Of a stretch of 32,869 bases of DNA, positions 16,588 through 25,452 are shown in pieces. The stretch is taken from contig NZ_BCRP01000028.1 of NCBI RefSeq assembly GCF_001552655.1, positions 1 through 32,869 on the forward strand, written 5' to 3'. Source of the DNA: Alicyclobacillus kakegawensis NBRC 103104. GTDB lineage: Bacteria > Bacillota > Bacilli > Alicyclobacillales > Alicyclobacillaceae. The notes below the pieces were generated by a model that worked only from the letters and a program-made list of their open reading frames with translations, was not told where the DNA came from and ran no database searches. How positions within the stretch are numbered: the stretch's first letter is position 1; every line of letters begins with the position of its first letter. The position numbers and the translations under genes were made by a program.

Positions 16588-18273
16588 TCAGGGGCTGGAC
16601 AGCCACCAATTCTCGATGTGGTACAAAGACCCTTGCGCCAAACTCGGTTCCGGCGCATCGGCAGCCCGCCAATGCACCCGCGACGAGTAGCCCATCGGCG
16701 TCCCGTACTGATACAGGAACACATACGGAGGGTCCTCGGAGAAGTCCTTCGCAATTTGCCCATACACCCGCTCCCGATCCTGCTCGTTCACGGTGCCATT
16801 CCCGGCTATCCACAGTTGATCGGTTTGAGGGTTTTTGTACCATCCTATGTTGTTTCCGTAGGGCGGAAAGTATTTGGAACTGAAAATCGATTCCTGGTCC
16901 GGGTCCGGTGTGTCCAGAGACCAAGCCAGCAATACGGCCTGAAACTTGCCCGGCTTGAGGTTCTGATTCATCCAATCCGAAAAATCGACAGCTTTCGGAA
17001 TGACCTCAATCCCGACCGCCTTCAGTTCCCGTTTCACCACCGCAACCGTCTGTTCACGCCGCGTGTCCCCGGCGTTGTACTGCAGCTCGAAGCGGAACGG
17101 ATGGCCATCCTTCTCCAGCACGCCACCCGGCCCCGGCTCCCACCCGGCGGCTTTGAGCAGGCGCTTCGCCTTAGCCGAGTTGTAGGTGTAGTGTGTGGCT
17201 TGGTTGTCCACGTCGTACCACGTATGCGGCAGAAACGGCGAATCGATGACCGCGCCGTCACCCTCGAGAATGGACCGCACCATCGCCTTGCGATCCAGGG
17301 CGTAATAGATGGCTTGACGTGTTGTCGGGTCGGCGAACGGATCAAAATCACCTGGGAAATTGGTCGCGTTGAAGTTAAAAGCTATGAACTCGTACTGCGG
17401 ACCCGGTTTGGCGAGAACCCGGACGTTGCCACTCTGCCGCACCGTGCCAAGCTGGTCCCACGGGATGGTCGTATCCATGTCCACATCGCCCCGCATCAAC
17501 GCCTCGGTCAACGCGTTCCCGGAGGCATAGATCTTGTAGACGACCTTCTTGATGCGCGGCTTTGGACCCCAATAGTTGGGACTTTGGTCAAATTCAAGAT
17601 ACTGCTTCGGCTTCCAAGCTTTCCACCGCCACGGTCCATCGGACACCGTATGGCTCGGATCCATACCGAACGCCGCCTCTCGCAAACGGCTCGCGGGCAC
17701 ACCTTTCAACACATGTTCGGGAATCGGCATCAGCTCGGCCAAATAGTCGCCAAACGGGGCGTACACGCTGTCCAACGTGATGCGCACCGTGTGCGCATCC
17801 ACTTTGTGGAGGCTCTTCACCTTGTCAAACTCTGTACGATCCGGAGAACCAACCTTGGAGTTCCTAATCATCTCAATGGTAAAGATGAGGTCATCCGCTG
17901 TCACCGGCTTGCCGTCGCTCCATCTCGCGTTGGTCTTCAGCTTGACGGTGTACGTCCTGCCATCTTTGCTGATTTCCAGCGGCGCGGCCGCCAGGTCCCA
18001 AGGTTCTACCGTGCGACGGCCCTGGCGGTCGAAATCATAGAGCGGGGCATATACGAGCGTCGCCGCCCCTCGAGAGACGGCATCCGTGATATAAACCGGA
18101 TTCAAGGTAGTGATATCCGTAAGCGATCCGTAGGTCAGCGTGTCTGGTCTGCCGCTGGTCGAGGACTGCGTGGCCAAACTCGCTTTCGTCCCCCTGCTGC
18201 ACCCACCCACAGCCAGGGTGAGCAACACAGCCGTTGCCGCGCTGACCGTCACAGCCCAGGTGCGTTTGTGCAT
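16588..18273 (-). CDS. Second family-5 solute-binding lipoprotein of the Opp cluster
   Basis: A 561-residue extracytoplasmic ligand-binding lipoprotein. The signal peptide ends at lipobox Cys25 (AVGGC). WSDGKPVTADDLIFTIEMIR is the SBP_bac_5 signature, and the remainder has the expected two-lobed length. GAGGAGG precedes the ATG at 18273. It follows OppC by 166 bp on the same strand, so it likely feeds the same permease as an alternative receptor, or responds to a different peptide. It is clearly diverged from the other two binding proteins in the window. Ligand undetermined. Confidence 0.93.
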   Translation of the reverse strand: MHKRTWAVTVSAATAVLLTLAVGGCSRGTKASLATQSSTSGRPDTLTYGSLTDITTLNPVYITDAVSRGAATLVYAPLYDFDRQGRRTVEPWDLAAAPLEISKDGRTYTVKLKTNARWSDGKPVTADDLIFTIEMIRNSKVGSPDRTEFDKVKSLHKVDAHTVRITLDSVYAPFGDYLAELMPIPEHVLKGVPASRLREAAFGMDPSHTVSDGPWRWKAWKPKQYLEFDQSPNYWGPKPRIKKVVYKIYASGNALTEALMRGDVDMDTTIPWDQLGTVRQSGNVRVLAKPGPQYEFIAFNFNATNFPGDFDPFADPTTRQAIYYALDRKAMVRSILEGDGAVIDSPFLPHTWYDVDNQATHYTYNSAKAKRLLKAAGWEPGPGGVLEKDGHPFRFELQYNAGDTRREQTVAVVKRELKAVGIEVIPKAVDFSDWMNQNLKPGKFQAVLLAWSLDTPDPDQESIFSSKYFPPYGNNIGWYKNPQTDQLWIAGNGTVNEQDRERVYGQIAKDFSEDPPYVFLYQYGTPMGYSSRVHWRAADAPEPSLAQGSLYHIENWWLSSP

Positions 18274-18439
18274 CTCCCAACCTCCTCGACCACCATACTG
18301 TGAATTCTATCCCTCGGCAGCACGGTCGTAAAGTTGGCCGTGGACCACGGCACACACTGGGCGCATAACGCCGTCGACCTGCCAAATTCGATGGACGACT
18401 AGAGCGCCTGAAGCAAGCAGGTGAACAGAGTACGCAAAG

Positions 18440-19357
18440 CTATTTCTCAAATGTAGGATCGAAGGCATCCCGCAATCCATCCCCGATGAAGTTCATGCAC
18501 AGGATGGTTAGGGTTATGAGGAACGCCGGCGGAATCCACGCCCAGGGTTCCGATTGCAAGACCAAGAAGTTGAGCGCCCCACTGAGTACATTGCCCCACG
18601 ACGGTGACGGCTGCTTCACGCCAAATCCGACAATCGCCAGGGCGGCCTCCGCACCAATGAGATTCGACATTAGCAAGGTCGCGTTGACCACCAGGGGTCC
18701 GATACTGTTAGGCAGCATGTGCTTCAGTATAATCCTCCACACCCCGGCTCCAACGGTTTGCGCCGCCAACACATATTCACTCTCACGCAGGCTGAGGAAC
18801 AGTCCTCGCACCAGGCGAGCGATGGCAGGCCACGATGTGAAGGCAATGACACATATCAGCAACCATATGTTCGAGAAGTTGAAGACCGCCACAATCACGA
18901 TGATGAGCAGGATGAAAGGGAAATTGAACATGAAGTCACAAAAGCGCATGATTATCGAGTCTATCCAACCGCCGTAGTAGCCGGCCAGGCCTCCCAGCAC
19001 GATGCCGATGACCATGACGAACACCATGTCCACGAATCCAATCAGCAAATCCGCCCGACCTCCATACAAGTCGCGCGCCAGGTAGTCAATTCCCTGGTCA
19101 TCCGTGCCGAGAAGGTGCTGCGCAGATGGAGGTTGGTCCGCTATCATCAAGTTGACCTGACGGGGATTCCAGTGGGTGAGCAGAGGAGCCGCCAGGCTCA
19201 TCGCTACGATTAGGAGTAGCACAATTACGCTGGCTACAGCCATCTTGTTTTTCATAAACCGTTCCATGGCCAGGCGGTTGGGGCTTTTACTGGAACGTCG
19301 TGCATTCAGCTTTCCGGGGTCGGTGGATGTTTCCGGAATCAACATATTCGTCGCCAT
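18440..19357 (-). CDS. oppC: Oligopeptide/dipeptide ABC transporter permease, OppC/DppC type
   Basis: A 305-residue membrane subunit with an N-terminal cytoplasmic tail, a first membrane segment (about 47-67) and a binding-protein-dependent permease domain with five further segments. LLGTDDQGIDYLARDLYGGR is the OppC-type conserved region, and the EAA loop reads LGFGVKQPSPSWGNVLSGA. I prefer ATG 19357, with GGGGGG 6 nt upstream; a TTG at 19375 would overlap the OppB stop by four bases and add six residues. It pairs with OppB to form the translocation pore energised by OppD and OppF. Confidence 0.93.
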   Translation of the reverse strand: MATNMLIPETSTDPGKLNARRSSKSPNRLAMERFMKNKMAVASVIVLLLIVAMSLAAPLLTHWNPRQVNLMIADQPPSAQHLLGTDDQGIDYLARDLYGGRADLLIGFVDMVFVMVIGIVLGGLAGYYGGWIDSIIMRFCDFMFNFPFILLIIVIVAVFNFSNIWLLICVIAFTSWPAIARLVRGLFLSLRESEYVLAAQTVGAGVWRIILKHMLPNSIGPLVVNATLLMSNLIGAEAALAIVGFGVKQPSPSWGNVLSGALNFLVLQSEPWAWIPPAFLITLTILCMNFIGDGLRDAFDPTFEK

Positions 19358-19371
19358 GCCGAGCCCCCCAA

Positions 19372-20331
19372 TCAATCGTAACGGATCCGTGGATCCACCA
19401 CCGCGTAGAGAATGTCCGCAATCAAATTGCCAATCAACACCCCGATCGCAATCAACAACGTCGTGGCCATGATGACGTTGTAGTCTTGTGTGGTGGCCGC
19501 TTGCAGCGTCACATACCCCATCCCCTGATACGCAAACAGGTTCTCCACAATGACCGCCCCGCCAATTAGACCGCCGATGTCAAAGCCAAACTGGGTGACG
19601 ATAGGAATCATGCCGTTGCGAAAGACATGCTTGCGAAAGACCTCGCCCTCCCGCAGTCCTTTCGCGTAGGCCGTGCGTGTGAAATCGCGCCTGGCCACAT
19701 CGAGCATGCTGCCGCGAGTGTAGCGACTGTACACGGCGCTGGATGTCAGGGCCACGCTCAGTGCCGGCAACAGCGCATGATAAATGTGATCCATCAGCGT
19801 CCCAGCGTCTGGTCCGGTCCCCACCGCATTCTGAGACGGAAATATCGGCAACTTGATAGCCAACAGATAAATGGCAAAAATACCTACAATATAGTAAGGT
19901 ATGGAAAACAATATCAGGTTGACGACGGAAGCCGTGTTATCAAAACCGCCGTACGGATTCCGTGATTGATAAATACCGAGCGGAACCCCGATGATGAGGA
20001 TAAAAACCTCAGCCATGGCGGCCAAGAGCAGGGTATTAACCAATGCGGGACCGATTACATCGCGAACAGGCACATGTTGAGAAAAGCTATAACCCCAATT
20101 GCCTTGCACGAAATTCCGCAACCAGATTACATATTGCTGCCAGAGTGGCTTGTTGAGTCCGTTGATCTCGCGCAAATGCTGTTTGAGCTGATCGATGTTC
20201 TGAATGCGGGGATTGAGCATCCCGTCTATCGCGTTTCCAGGAGCTGCGTGCATCAGCAAAAAGACGAATACGGTGATGGCAAACAGCATCGGAATCATGC
20301 CGAGGAGCCGACGTAAAATATAGGCTCCCAT
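19372..20331 (-). CDS. oppB: Oligopeptide/dipeptide ABC transporter permease, OppB/DppB type
   Basis: A 319-residue permease subunit with six membrane segments, starting MGAYILRRLLGMIPMLFAIT, typical of the OppB/DppB N-terminus. Conserved stretches include NTLLLAAMAEVFILIIGVPL and the EAA region YAKGLREGEVFRKHVFRNGM. ATG 20331 has GGGAGGGG about 5 nt upstream. It is the first permease gene after OppA (83 bp) and is followed at once by OppC, consistent with a single operon. Confidence 0.95.
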   Translation of the reverse strand: MGAYILRRLLGMIPMLFAITVFVFLLMHAAPGNAIDGMLNPRIQNIDQLKQHLREINGLNKPLWQQYVIWLRNFVQGNWGYSFSQHVPVRDVIGPALVNTLLLAAMAEVFILIIGVPLGIYQSRNPYGGFDNTASVVNLILFSIPYYIVGIFAIYLLAIKLPIFPSQNAVGTGPDAGTLMDHIYHALLPALSVALTSSAVYSRYTRGSMLDVARRDFTRTAYAKGLREGEVFRKHVFRNGMIPIVTQFGFDIGGLIGGAVIVENLFAYQGMGYVTLQAATTQDYNVIMATTLLIAIGVLIGNLIADILYAVVDPRIRYD

Positions 20332-20413
20332 AGGGTCCCCTCCCTGAAGTCAGTTGGGCGGGGCCTGGGCCCCGCCCTGCCCGCTACCGAGCGAGCAGCA
20401 ACAAACACAGCCG

Positions 20414-22153
20414 CTACTGCGAAATCCACCAATCCTGGATGTCCGTCTGCCCGCTTGGGGTCGCCCCTATCAACCAATCGCTTTGAGGAATATGGACTCT
20501 TTTATTGTACGCCCAGATGTCGTCGCGGTTGTAGATGAACAGCATCGGGAGCTGTTGATTTACGTACAGCTGCCAATTCACAAAGGCCTGCCTGCGATAG
20601 TTCTTGTTGAACGCCTTTTCGCTGAACGTCTTTTCAATCAGCGCGTCATTGTGGGGATCCTTCCACTGGTCGAAGTTCTGGGCATCGTTCGACATCCATA
20701 CGCCGCGCGGATCCGGATCAACCGTGAGAGAATTGGCCAAGAAGAACATATCGAGTTTCGGGTCCTTCGTGCTCATTCTCTTCAGCATCGTGTTGAAGTC
20801 AAGCGGTGTATCGGTCACCACGTGCAGGCCGACCTTCTGCAAATCGCTGGCGACTTCATCGCAAATGGCTTGAACTTGCGGGCTGCCACTGGAGAAAACC
20901 AAATGGTACGTCTCAGCCTGGCCGGTCTCGGGATCAATTCTCCATTTCTGCCCCTTAGGCAATTTGAACCCGGCTTCGTCCAGGAGCTGCTCCGCCTTTT
21001 TCGGGTCATACTTGTAGGTGTTCATGCCCTCCTGCGGCGTCGCGCTCGCCCAGGTATTGGGCAGTAGCGGACCGTAGGCCGGCTTTGCCAGTCCCTTGTA
21101 CACCCCCTGGCAGATGGCCTCTCTATTAATCGCGTATTCCATCGCCTGGCGCAGCTTGACATTTTGGAACTTCGGCTTATCCATTCGCAAACCGACATAA
21201 CCATAACTCAATGCCGGCTGCGCATGGGTTCCTAAATTAGGATCTTGTTTCATTTTTACAAAGGAGTCAAAGTCAAGATTGTTACCCTCGATGTTCATGT
21301 CTATCTGCCCGTTCTCAAGCAGAGTAGGCAGCACGTTCTCGCTTACATACTTAAGCACGATCTTTGAGATGTGCGGTTTCCCTTTGTAATAATTTTCATT
21401 TGCTTTGTATTCAACATTGCTCTGCCCGTTCACCTGTGTGGGGACATACGGACCAGAAACCACGGTCGGCTTCTTGTCGAAACTGGCATCCTGCCACTGG
21501 TCAAATGGCGTTTTGCCCCATACGTGGGATGGAAATGGTATCCAATTCGCGACGTAGTTCGCAATAAACGCCGGATCCGGCTTCGACACGGTGACCTGGA
21601 ATTCTTGATCGCTGATCTTCTTGAACCCGCCCGTGTCGGCGAACGATTTCACAGTGCCCTTGAGGACTTGGTCGGACCCCTTCAACGGACTGACGAGGTA
21701 ACCGTATTCGCCCTGGAATTGGTCCTGATAGGCCTTAGAGCCAATAAAGTTCAAGAACAACAAGACATCGTCGGAAGTAATAGGTTTCCCATCCGACCAG
21801 TGCGCCTTGGGATTCAGTTTGACGTCCAACGTCTTGTGCGTGCTGTCCGTGTATTTCCAAGATTGAGCTATCTGGGGTTTGACGCTTAGATTGTTATCCC
21901 AAGTCATCAGGCTGTCAAACGACAGACCCCACATCGCGAAGGTGGGGCTTGCATCGTTCATCAATGGGACCCACATATCCTCCCACTTGGTCGTTTCCCC
22001 TAAAGTCAGTGTTCCTCCGTTCACAGGCTTGTTGTTGGAGCTGCCGGTTGAGGTGTTTCCTCCGCCGCTGCCGCTTGCGCAGCCGGAAATGCACACAGTG
22101 AGTGATGCGGCCATGGCCATTGTTGCCAGCGAAGCTTTCCCTAGCGATTTCAT
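20414..22153 (-). CDS. oppA: Oligopeptide-binding lipoprotein, OppA type (family 5)
   Basis: A 579-residue extracytoplasmic peptide-binding lipoprotein. The signal peptide ends at lipobox Cys25 (CISGC), followed by a Gly/Ser/Thr/Asn linker. HWSDGKPITSDDVLLFLNF is the family-5 signature. ATG 22153 is chosen because AAAGGGGG lies 7 nt upstream; a more distal ATG at 22186 would add 11 residues that do not fit a signal peptide. It lies between the ATPase genes (103 bp upstream) and the permease genes, so it is the cognate receptor. Peptide length preference cannot be read from sequence. Confidence 0.94.
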   Translation of the reverse strand: MKSLGKASLATMAMAASLTVCISGCASGSGGGNTSTGSSNNKPVNGGTLTLGETTKWEDMWVPLMNDASPTFAMWGLSFDSLMTWDNNLSVKPQIAQSWKYTDSTHKTLDVKLNPKAHWSDGKPITSDDVLLFLNFIGSKAYQDQFQGEYGYLVSPLKGSDQVLKGTVKSFADTGGFKKISDQEFQVTVSKPDPAFIANYVANWIPFPSHVWGKTPFDQWQDASFDKKPTVVSGPYVPTQVNGQSNVEYKANENYYKGKPHISKIVLKYVSENVLPTLLENGQIDMNIEGNNLDFDSFVKMKQDPNLGTHAQPALSYGYVGLRMDKPKFQNVKLRQAMEYAINREAICQGVYKGLAKPAYGPLLPNTWASATPQEGMNTYKYDPKKAEQLLDEAGFKLPKGQKWRIDPETGQAETYHLVFSSGSPQVQAICDEVASDLQKVGLHVVTDTPLDFNTMLKRMSTKDPKLDMFFLANSLTVDPDPRGVWMSNDAQNFDQWKDPHNDALIEKTFSEKAFNKNYRRQAFVNWQLYVNQQLPMLFIYNRDDIWAYNKRVHIPQSDWLIGATPSGQTDIQDWWISQ

Positions 22154-22256
22154 TCCTTGTCCCCCTTTACATTCAAAAAACCACAATATATCTTCAACGC
22201 CCCATCACTGGTTCATGTAGAAAAGACTAGGGCCCCTCGCCCGCAACGCACCCGCC

Positions 22257-23276
22257 TCAGGCATGCAGGTGGCACGCTACAAAGTGCCCCGGCCGGACTT
22301 CCCGCATCTCGGGACGTTGAATTCTGCACTCATCCATCACCCGAGGGCATCGGGTATGGAATGGACAGCCTGCAGGAGGATTGGATGGGCTCGGTACATC
22401 CCCCTGTAAGATGATTCTCTCTCTCCTCCCCCGGCGTTTGGGCTCCGGAGCCGCCGACAGCAAGGCCACCGTGTACGGATGCAGCGGGTTTGTATAGAGC
22501 TCCCTCTTACTGGTTAACTCCACCAAGTTCCCTAAGTACATGACCCCCACTCGATCACTGATGTGGCGGACGACCGCAAGATTGTGCGAGATGAAAATAT
22601 AAGAGAGGTTGAATTCGTTTCGAAGATCGGCCATCAGGTTCAATATCTGAGCTTGAATGGATACATCCAAAGCCGATACGGCCTCGTCCGCGACAATCAG
22701 TTTAGGGTTGAGAGCGAGGGCTCGGGCAATACCGATTCGTTGCCTCTGACCACCCGAAAATTCATGCGGATACCGCAACCGGTCGTCCGCGTGCAGGCCC
22801 ACAGTCTCCAGAAGTTCACATACGCGCTCCACGACCTGCTTGCCCGTCATCTGTGTGTTCACCACTAATGGCTCAGCAATGATGCTTTGTACCGCCATTC
22901 TTGGATTGAGGGAGGAATAAGGGTCTTGAAAGATCATCTGCAGATTGGAGCGGATTCGGCGTAATTCTCGGCCACGCAGGCGCGTGATGTCCTGACCGTC
23001 AAAGATGATTCGCCCGGAGGTTGGTTCCACCAACCTCATCACCATGCGCGCCACAGTCGATTTCCCGCAGCCTGATTCGCCCACGATGCCGAGAGTTTCC
23101 TTCTCCTGTACGGTGAAAGACACTCCGTCGACGGCTCTCACATGACCGACCGTGCGTCTTAAGAGTCCCGACGTGATGGGAAAGTGTTTCTTGAGATCCA
23201 CCACCTGCAGCAACACATTCCCCGTGCTCTTGCTATCTCCGGAAGAGACCTGCGGTGCGCTCACGACCTTTTCCAT
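22257..23276 (-). CDS. oppF: Oligopeptide ABC transporter ATPase, OppF/DppF type
   Basis: A 339-residue cytoplasmic ATPase. Walker A is GESGCGKS (66-73), the signature FSGGQRQR (173-180) and Walker [13 protein letters not shown] (193-204) with an Asp-Glu pair. The C-terminal oligopeptide/HPY extension carries four cysteines spaced CX5CX6CX17C. The start ATG 23276 has AAGGAGA 8 nt upstream, and the OppD stop codon lies inside that RBS region, so translation of the two ATPases is coupled. Confidence 0.95.
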   Translation of the reverse strand: MEKVVSAPQVSSGDSKSTGNVLLQVVDLKKHFPITSGLLRRTVGHVRAVDGVSFTVQEKETLGIVGESGCGKSTVARMVMRLVEPTSGRIIFDGQDITRLRGRELRRIRSNLQMIFQDPYSSLNPRMAVQSIIAEPLVVNTQMTGKQVVERVCELLETVGLHADDRLRYPHEFSGGQRQRIGIARALALNPKLIVADEAVSALDVSIQAQILNLMADLRNEFNLSYIFISHNLAVVRHISDRVGVMYLGNLVELTSKRELYTNPLHPYTVALLSAAPEPKRRGRRERIILQGDVPSPSNPPAGCPFHTRCPRVMDECRIQRPEMREVRPGHFVACHLHA

Positions 23277-23288
23277 GCGGCATTCTCC

Positions 23289-24257
23289 TTACACAAGGCC
23301 ACAGCGGACCAGATGTCCGGGACGGATTTCACGTAATTCGGGCGGCCGTTCGCGGCAACTCGTCTGAACCAGCGGACACCGGTCGGCAAACCGACATCCT
23401 ACCGGAAATTCGCGTGCATCGGGTACCGTACCGGGAATGGAATACAGTTTCTCCGCCTCATCGTCCAAAGACGGGATTGACGCCATGAGCCCCTTCGTGT
23501 ACGGATGCAACGGATGAGCAAACAACTCGTCCGCCCCGACCGACTCCACGACCTGTCCCGCATACATGACGACTACATGGTCTGCCATTTCTGCCACCAC
23601 CCCCAGATCGTGAGTGATCAGGATGATAGCCGTGCCAAAATCGTCTCGCATGCGTTTCATGAGCTCCAGTACCTGTGCCTGGACTGTCACGTCCAACGCG
23701 GTGGTCGGTTCGTCGGCGATGAGCAGCTTCGGGTCACAGACCATCGCCATGGCAATCATCACGCGCTGACGCATTCCTCCCGACAGCTGATGCGGATACT
23801 CAGAGACGATTTCGTCTGCTCGCGGGACGCCGACAACCCGCAGCATTTCCACAGCTCGCTTCATGGCCTCCCGCTTGCCGATTTTCCTGTGCCGAATCAA
23901 TACCTCAGTAATTTGCTCGCCAACCCGTAACACAGGATTGAGCGCCGTCATGGGTTCCTGAAAGATCATGGAAATCTCGTTTCCCCGGATATCGGACATC
24001 TGTTGTTCTGTGAGTTGAACCAGATCCTTGCCCGCAAATTTGATCTTGCCGCTGACAATCTGTCCACGGGGCTTAGGAACGAGACGCATGATGGACAAGG
24101 ACGTCATACTCTTGCCGCATCCCGATTCCCCCACAATACACACGATCTGCCGTGGATACACTGTGAGATCGATGCCATCCACCGCGCGCACCTGCACATC
24201 TTTGTTGATGAAGTACGTCCTAAGGTCTTCAATGGCAAGCAACGGCTCCACTGCCAC
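23289..24257 (-). CDS. oppD: Oligopeptide ABC transporter ATPase, OppD/DppD type
   Basis: A 322-residue cytoplasmic ATPase, first gene of the cluster. Walker A is GESGCGKS (43-50), the signature LSGGMRQR (158-165) and Walker B LLIADEPTTALD (178-189). The C-terminus has the same CX5CX6CX17C arrangement as OppF; a DppD structure with a bound iron-sulfur cluster at such cysteines is known to me, so metal binding is possible. GTG 24257 has AGGAGG 4 nt upstream; GTG 24251 would give 10 nt and a protein two residues shorter. Confidence 0.94.
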   Translation of the reverse strand: MAVEPLLAIEDLRTYFINKDVQVRAVDGIDLTVYPRQIVCIVGESGCGKSMTSLSIMRLVPKPRGQIVSGKIKFAGKDLVQLTEQQMSDIRGNEISMIFQEPMTALNPVLRVGEQITEVLIRHRKIGKREAMKRAVEMLRVVGVPRADEIVSEYPHQLSGGMRQRVMIAMAMVCDPKLLIADEPTTALDVTVQAQVLELMKRMRDDFGTAIILITHDLGVVAEMADHVVVMYAGQVVESVGADELFAHPLHPYTKGLMASIPSLDDEAEKLYSIPGTVPDAREFPVGCRFADRCPLVQTSCRERPPELREIRPGHLVRCGLV

Positions 24258-24407
24258 CCAACCTCCTCATGCAACAGGCAGGCGGTCCTGCTGATCCCCC
24301 ATCCACGGCAACACAAATATGTCATAATTTCGTAGATATAGAAGCCGCATGCCGCCCATCAATCCAGTGGCCTTGTGTGACCGAATCGCCTTCCCTTTAT
24401 TTAGACA

Positions 24408-24436
24408 ATTATATTCTCGACTGAATTCAGTCGCAA
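24408..24436 (-). promoter_or_regulatory. Opp-cluster promoter with overlapping palindromic operator
   Basis: On the minus strand TTGCGA (24431-24436) and a perfect TATAAT (24408-24413) are separated by exactly 17 bp, 151 bp upstream of oppD. The spacer and part of the -35 box are covered by the perfect 16-bp palindrome CGACTGAATTCAGTCG (24418-24433). A dimeric repressor bound there would block RNA polymerase. The 502-bp gap 24258-24759 otherwise holds only this promoter, the oppD leader and the response-regulator promoter; I see no further gene. Confidence 0.65.
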
Positions 24437-24669
24437 ATAAGTCCTGTCAACTCAAGTAGCATCAAATTGACGGAAGTCGCGCAAGCATGGAATTCCGACC
24501 TGGAGAACTGTTGAAATCTATTCTATTTCAGAAAATGTCCCCCCGCAATCTTGAATTCCAGCATCACTCATTCCCTGTACCAAGAACGCGCGCTGGCGCT
24601 GCGATGGATAGCAGGTACCTTCGCGGATAAATGACAGAAAGTTCAATCTCTGCATCCGCCAGCGACGGC

Positions 24670-24678
24670 TGGTATACT
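24670..24678 (+). promoter_or_regulatory. Extended -10 promoter candidate for the two-component operon
   Basis: TGGTATACT (24670-24678) has the TGn extension plus a TATACT -10 box, 82 bp upstream of the response-regulator start. No convincing -35 hexamer was found, which extended -10 promoters tolerate. Confidence 0.4.
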
Positions 24679-24759
24679 GAGAACAGCAATCCATGCACGT
24701 GTGCTGGGAGGCGCCGGGACGCACCCGCCGACTGTACGCACATCCCAGGAGGTGACAGC

Positions 24760-25437
24760 ATGCGCATCCTCCTCGTCGAAGACGAAAAGCGCCTGGCGGC
24801 GGCGCTCCTGCAGTTGTTCAAAGAGCACAACTACGCGGCCGATGTCGCCTACGACGGCATGACTGGATGGGACCTGGCGAGCACGAACAGCTATGACATC
24901 CTCATCCTGGACGTAATGCTGCCCGAGATGAACGGATTGGAGATTGTCCGTCAGGTGCGCGCACAGAAGTTGGACGTGCCCATTTTGTTGTTGACGGCCC
25001 GCGACGCGGTCAGCGACCGAGTAGCCGGGCTTGACGCGGGTGCCGACGATTATCTCGTCAAACCCTTTGCCAACGAAGAACTGCTGGCCCGCATTCGCGC
25101 CCTGGCTCGTCGTCCGGCCGCACTGGTGGGTACGGACGCCATCGCCGCCGGCCCGTTTCGGATAGACCTGGCGAGCCGCGAGGCGACTCGGAATGGACAG
25201 CCGCTCAACCTGACTGCCAAAGAGTTCCAGTTGTTAGAACTGTTCATTCGCAACCACGGCAAAGTCCTGGCCAAGGACCTCATTTTGGACCGGGTTTGGG
25301 GGCCGGATGCGGACGTAATCGCCAATGCGGTGGAAAATTACGTTCACTTCCTGCGCAAGAAGATTGACCAGCCGGGACAGCCTTCCTATATTGAGACGGT
25401 GCGCGGCGTAGGCTATGTTTTTAAAATCCCTGAATGA
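24760..25437 (+). CDS. OmpR/PhoB-family response regulator
   Basis: A 225-residue DNA-binding response regulator: receiver domain 1-120 with acidic pocket EDE (7-9), phospho-acceptor Asp51 (ILDVMLP), Thr79 region (LLLTARD) and Lys101 (VKPF), then a winged helix (about 130-222) ending YIETVRGVGYVFKI. ATG 24760 has AGGAGG 7 nt upstream; extending upstream adds 43 unrelated residues. The sensor kinase gene follows 15 bp downstream, so the two form one operon. Targets are unknown; the divergent Opp cluster and nearby envelope genes are possible but unproven. Confidence 0.95.
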   Translation: MRILLVEDEKRLAAALLQLFKEHNYAADVAYDGMTGWDLASTNSYDILILDVMLPEMNGLEIVRQVRAQKLDVPILLLTARDAVSDRVAGLDAGADDYLVKPFANEELLARIRALARRPAALVGTDAIAAGPFRIDLASREATRNGQPLNLTAKEFQLLELFIRNHGKVLAKDLILDRVWGPDADVIANAVENYVHFLRKKIDQPGQPSYIETVRGVGYVFKIPE

Positions 25438-25452
25438 CAAGGGCGAGTTCCT

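Noticed and set aside
16405-18303. Plus-strand open frame of 632 codons opposite the second binding-protein gene
   Set aside because: No RBS, no recognisable domain, composition typical of antisense frames in GC-rich genes; the minus-strand lipoprotein is certain.
18337-18351. GCCGTGG-A-CCACGGC palindrome between OppC and the second binding protein
   Set aside because: Loop too small for a terminator at full pairing, no T-run, and no clear promoter nearby; too little to call.
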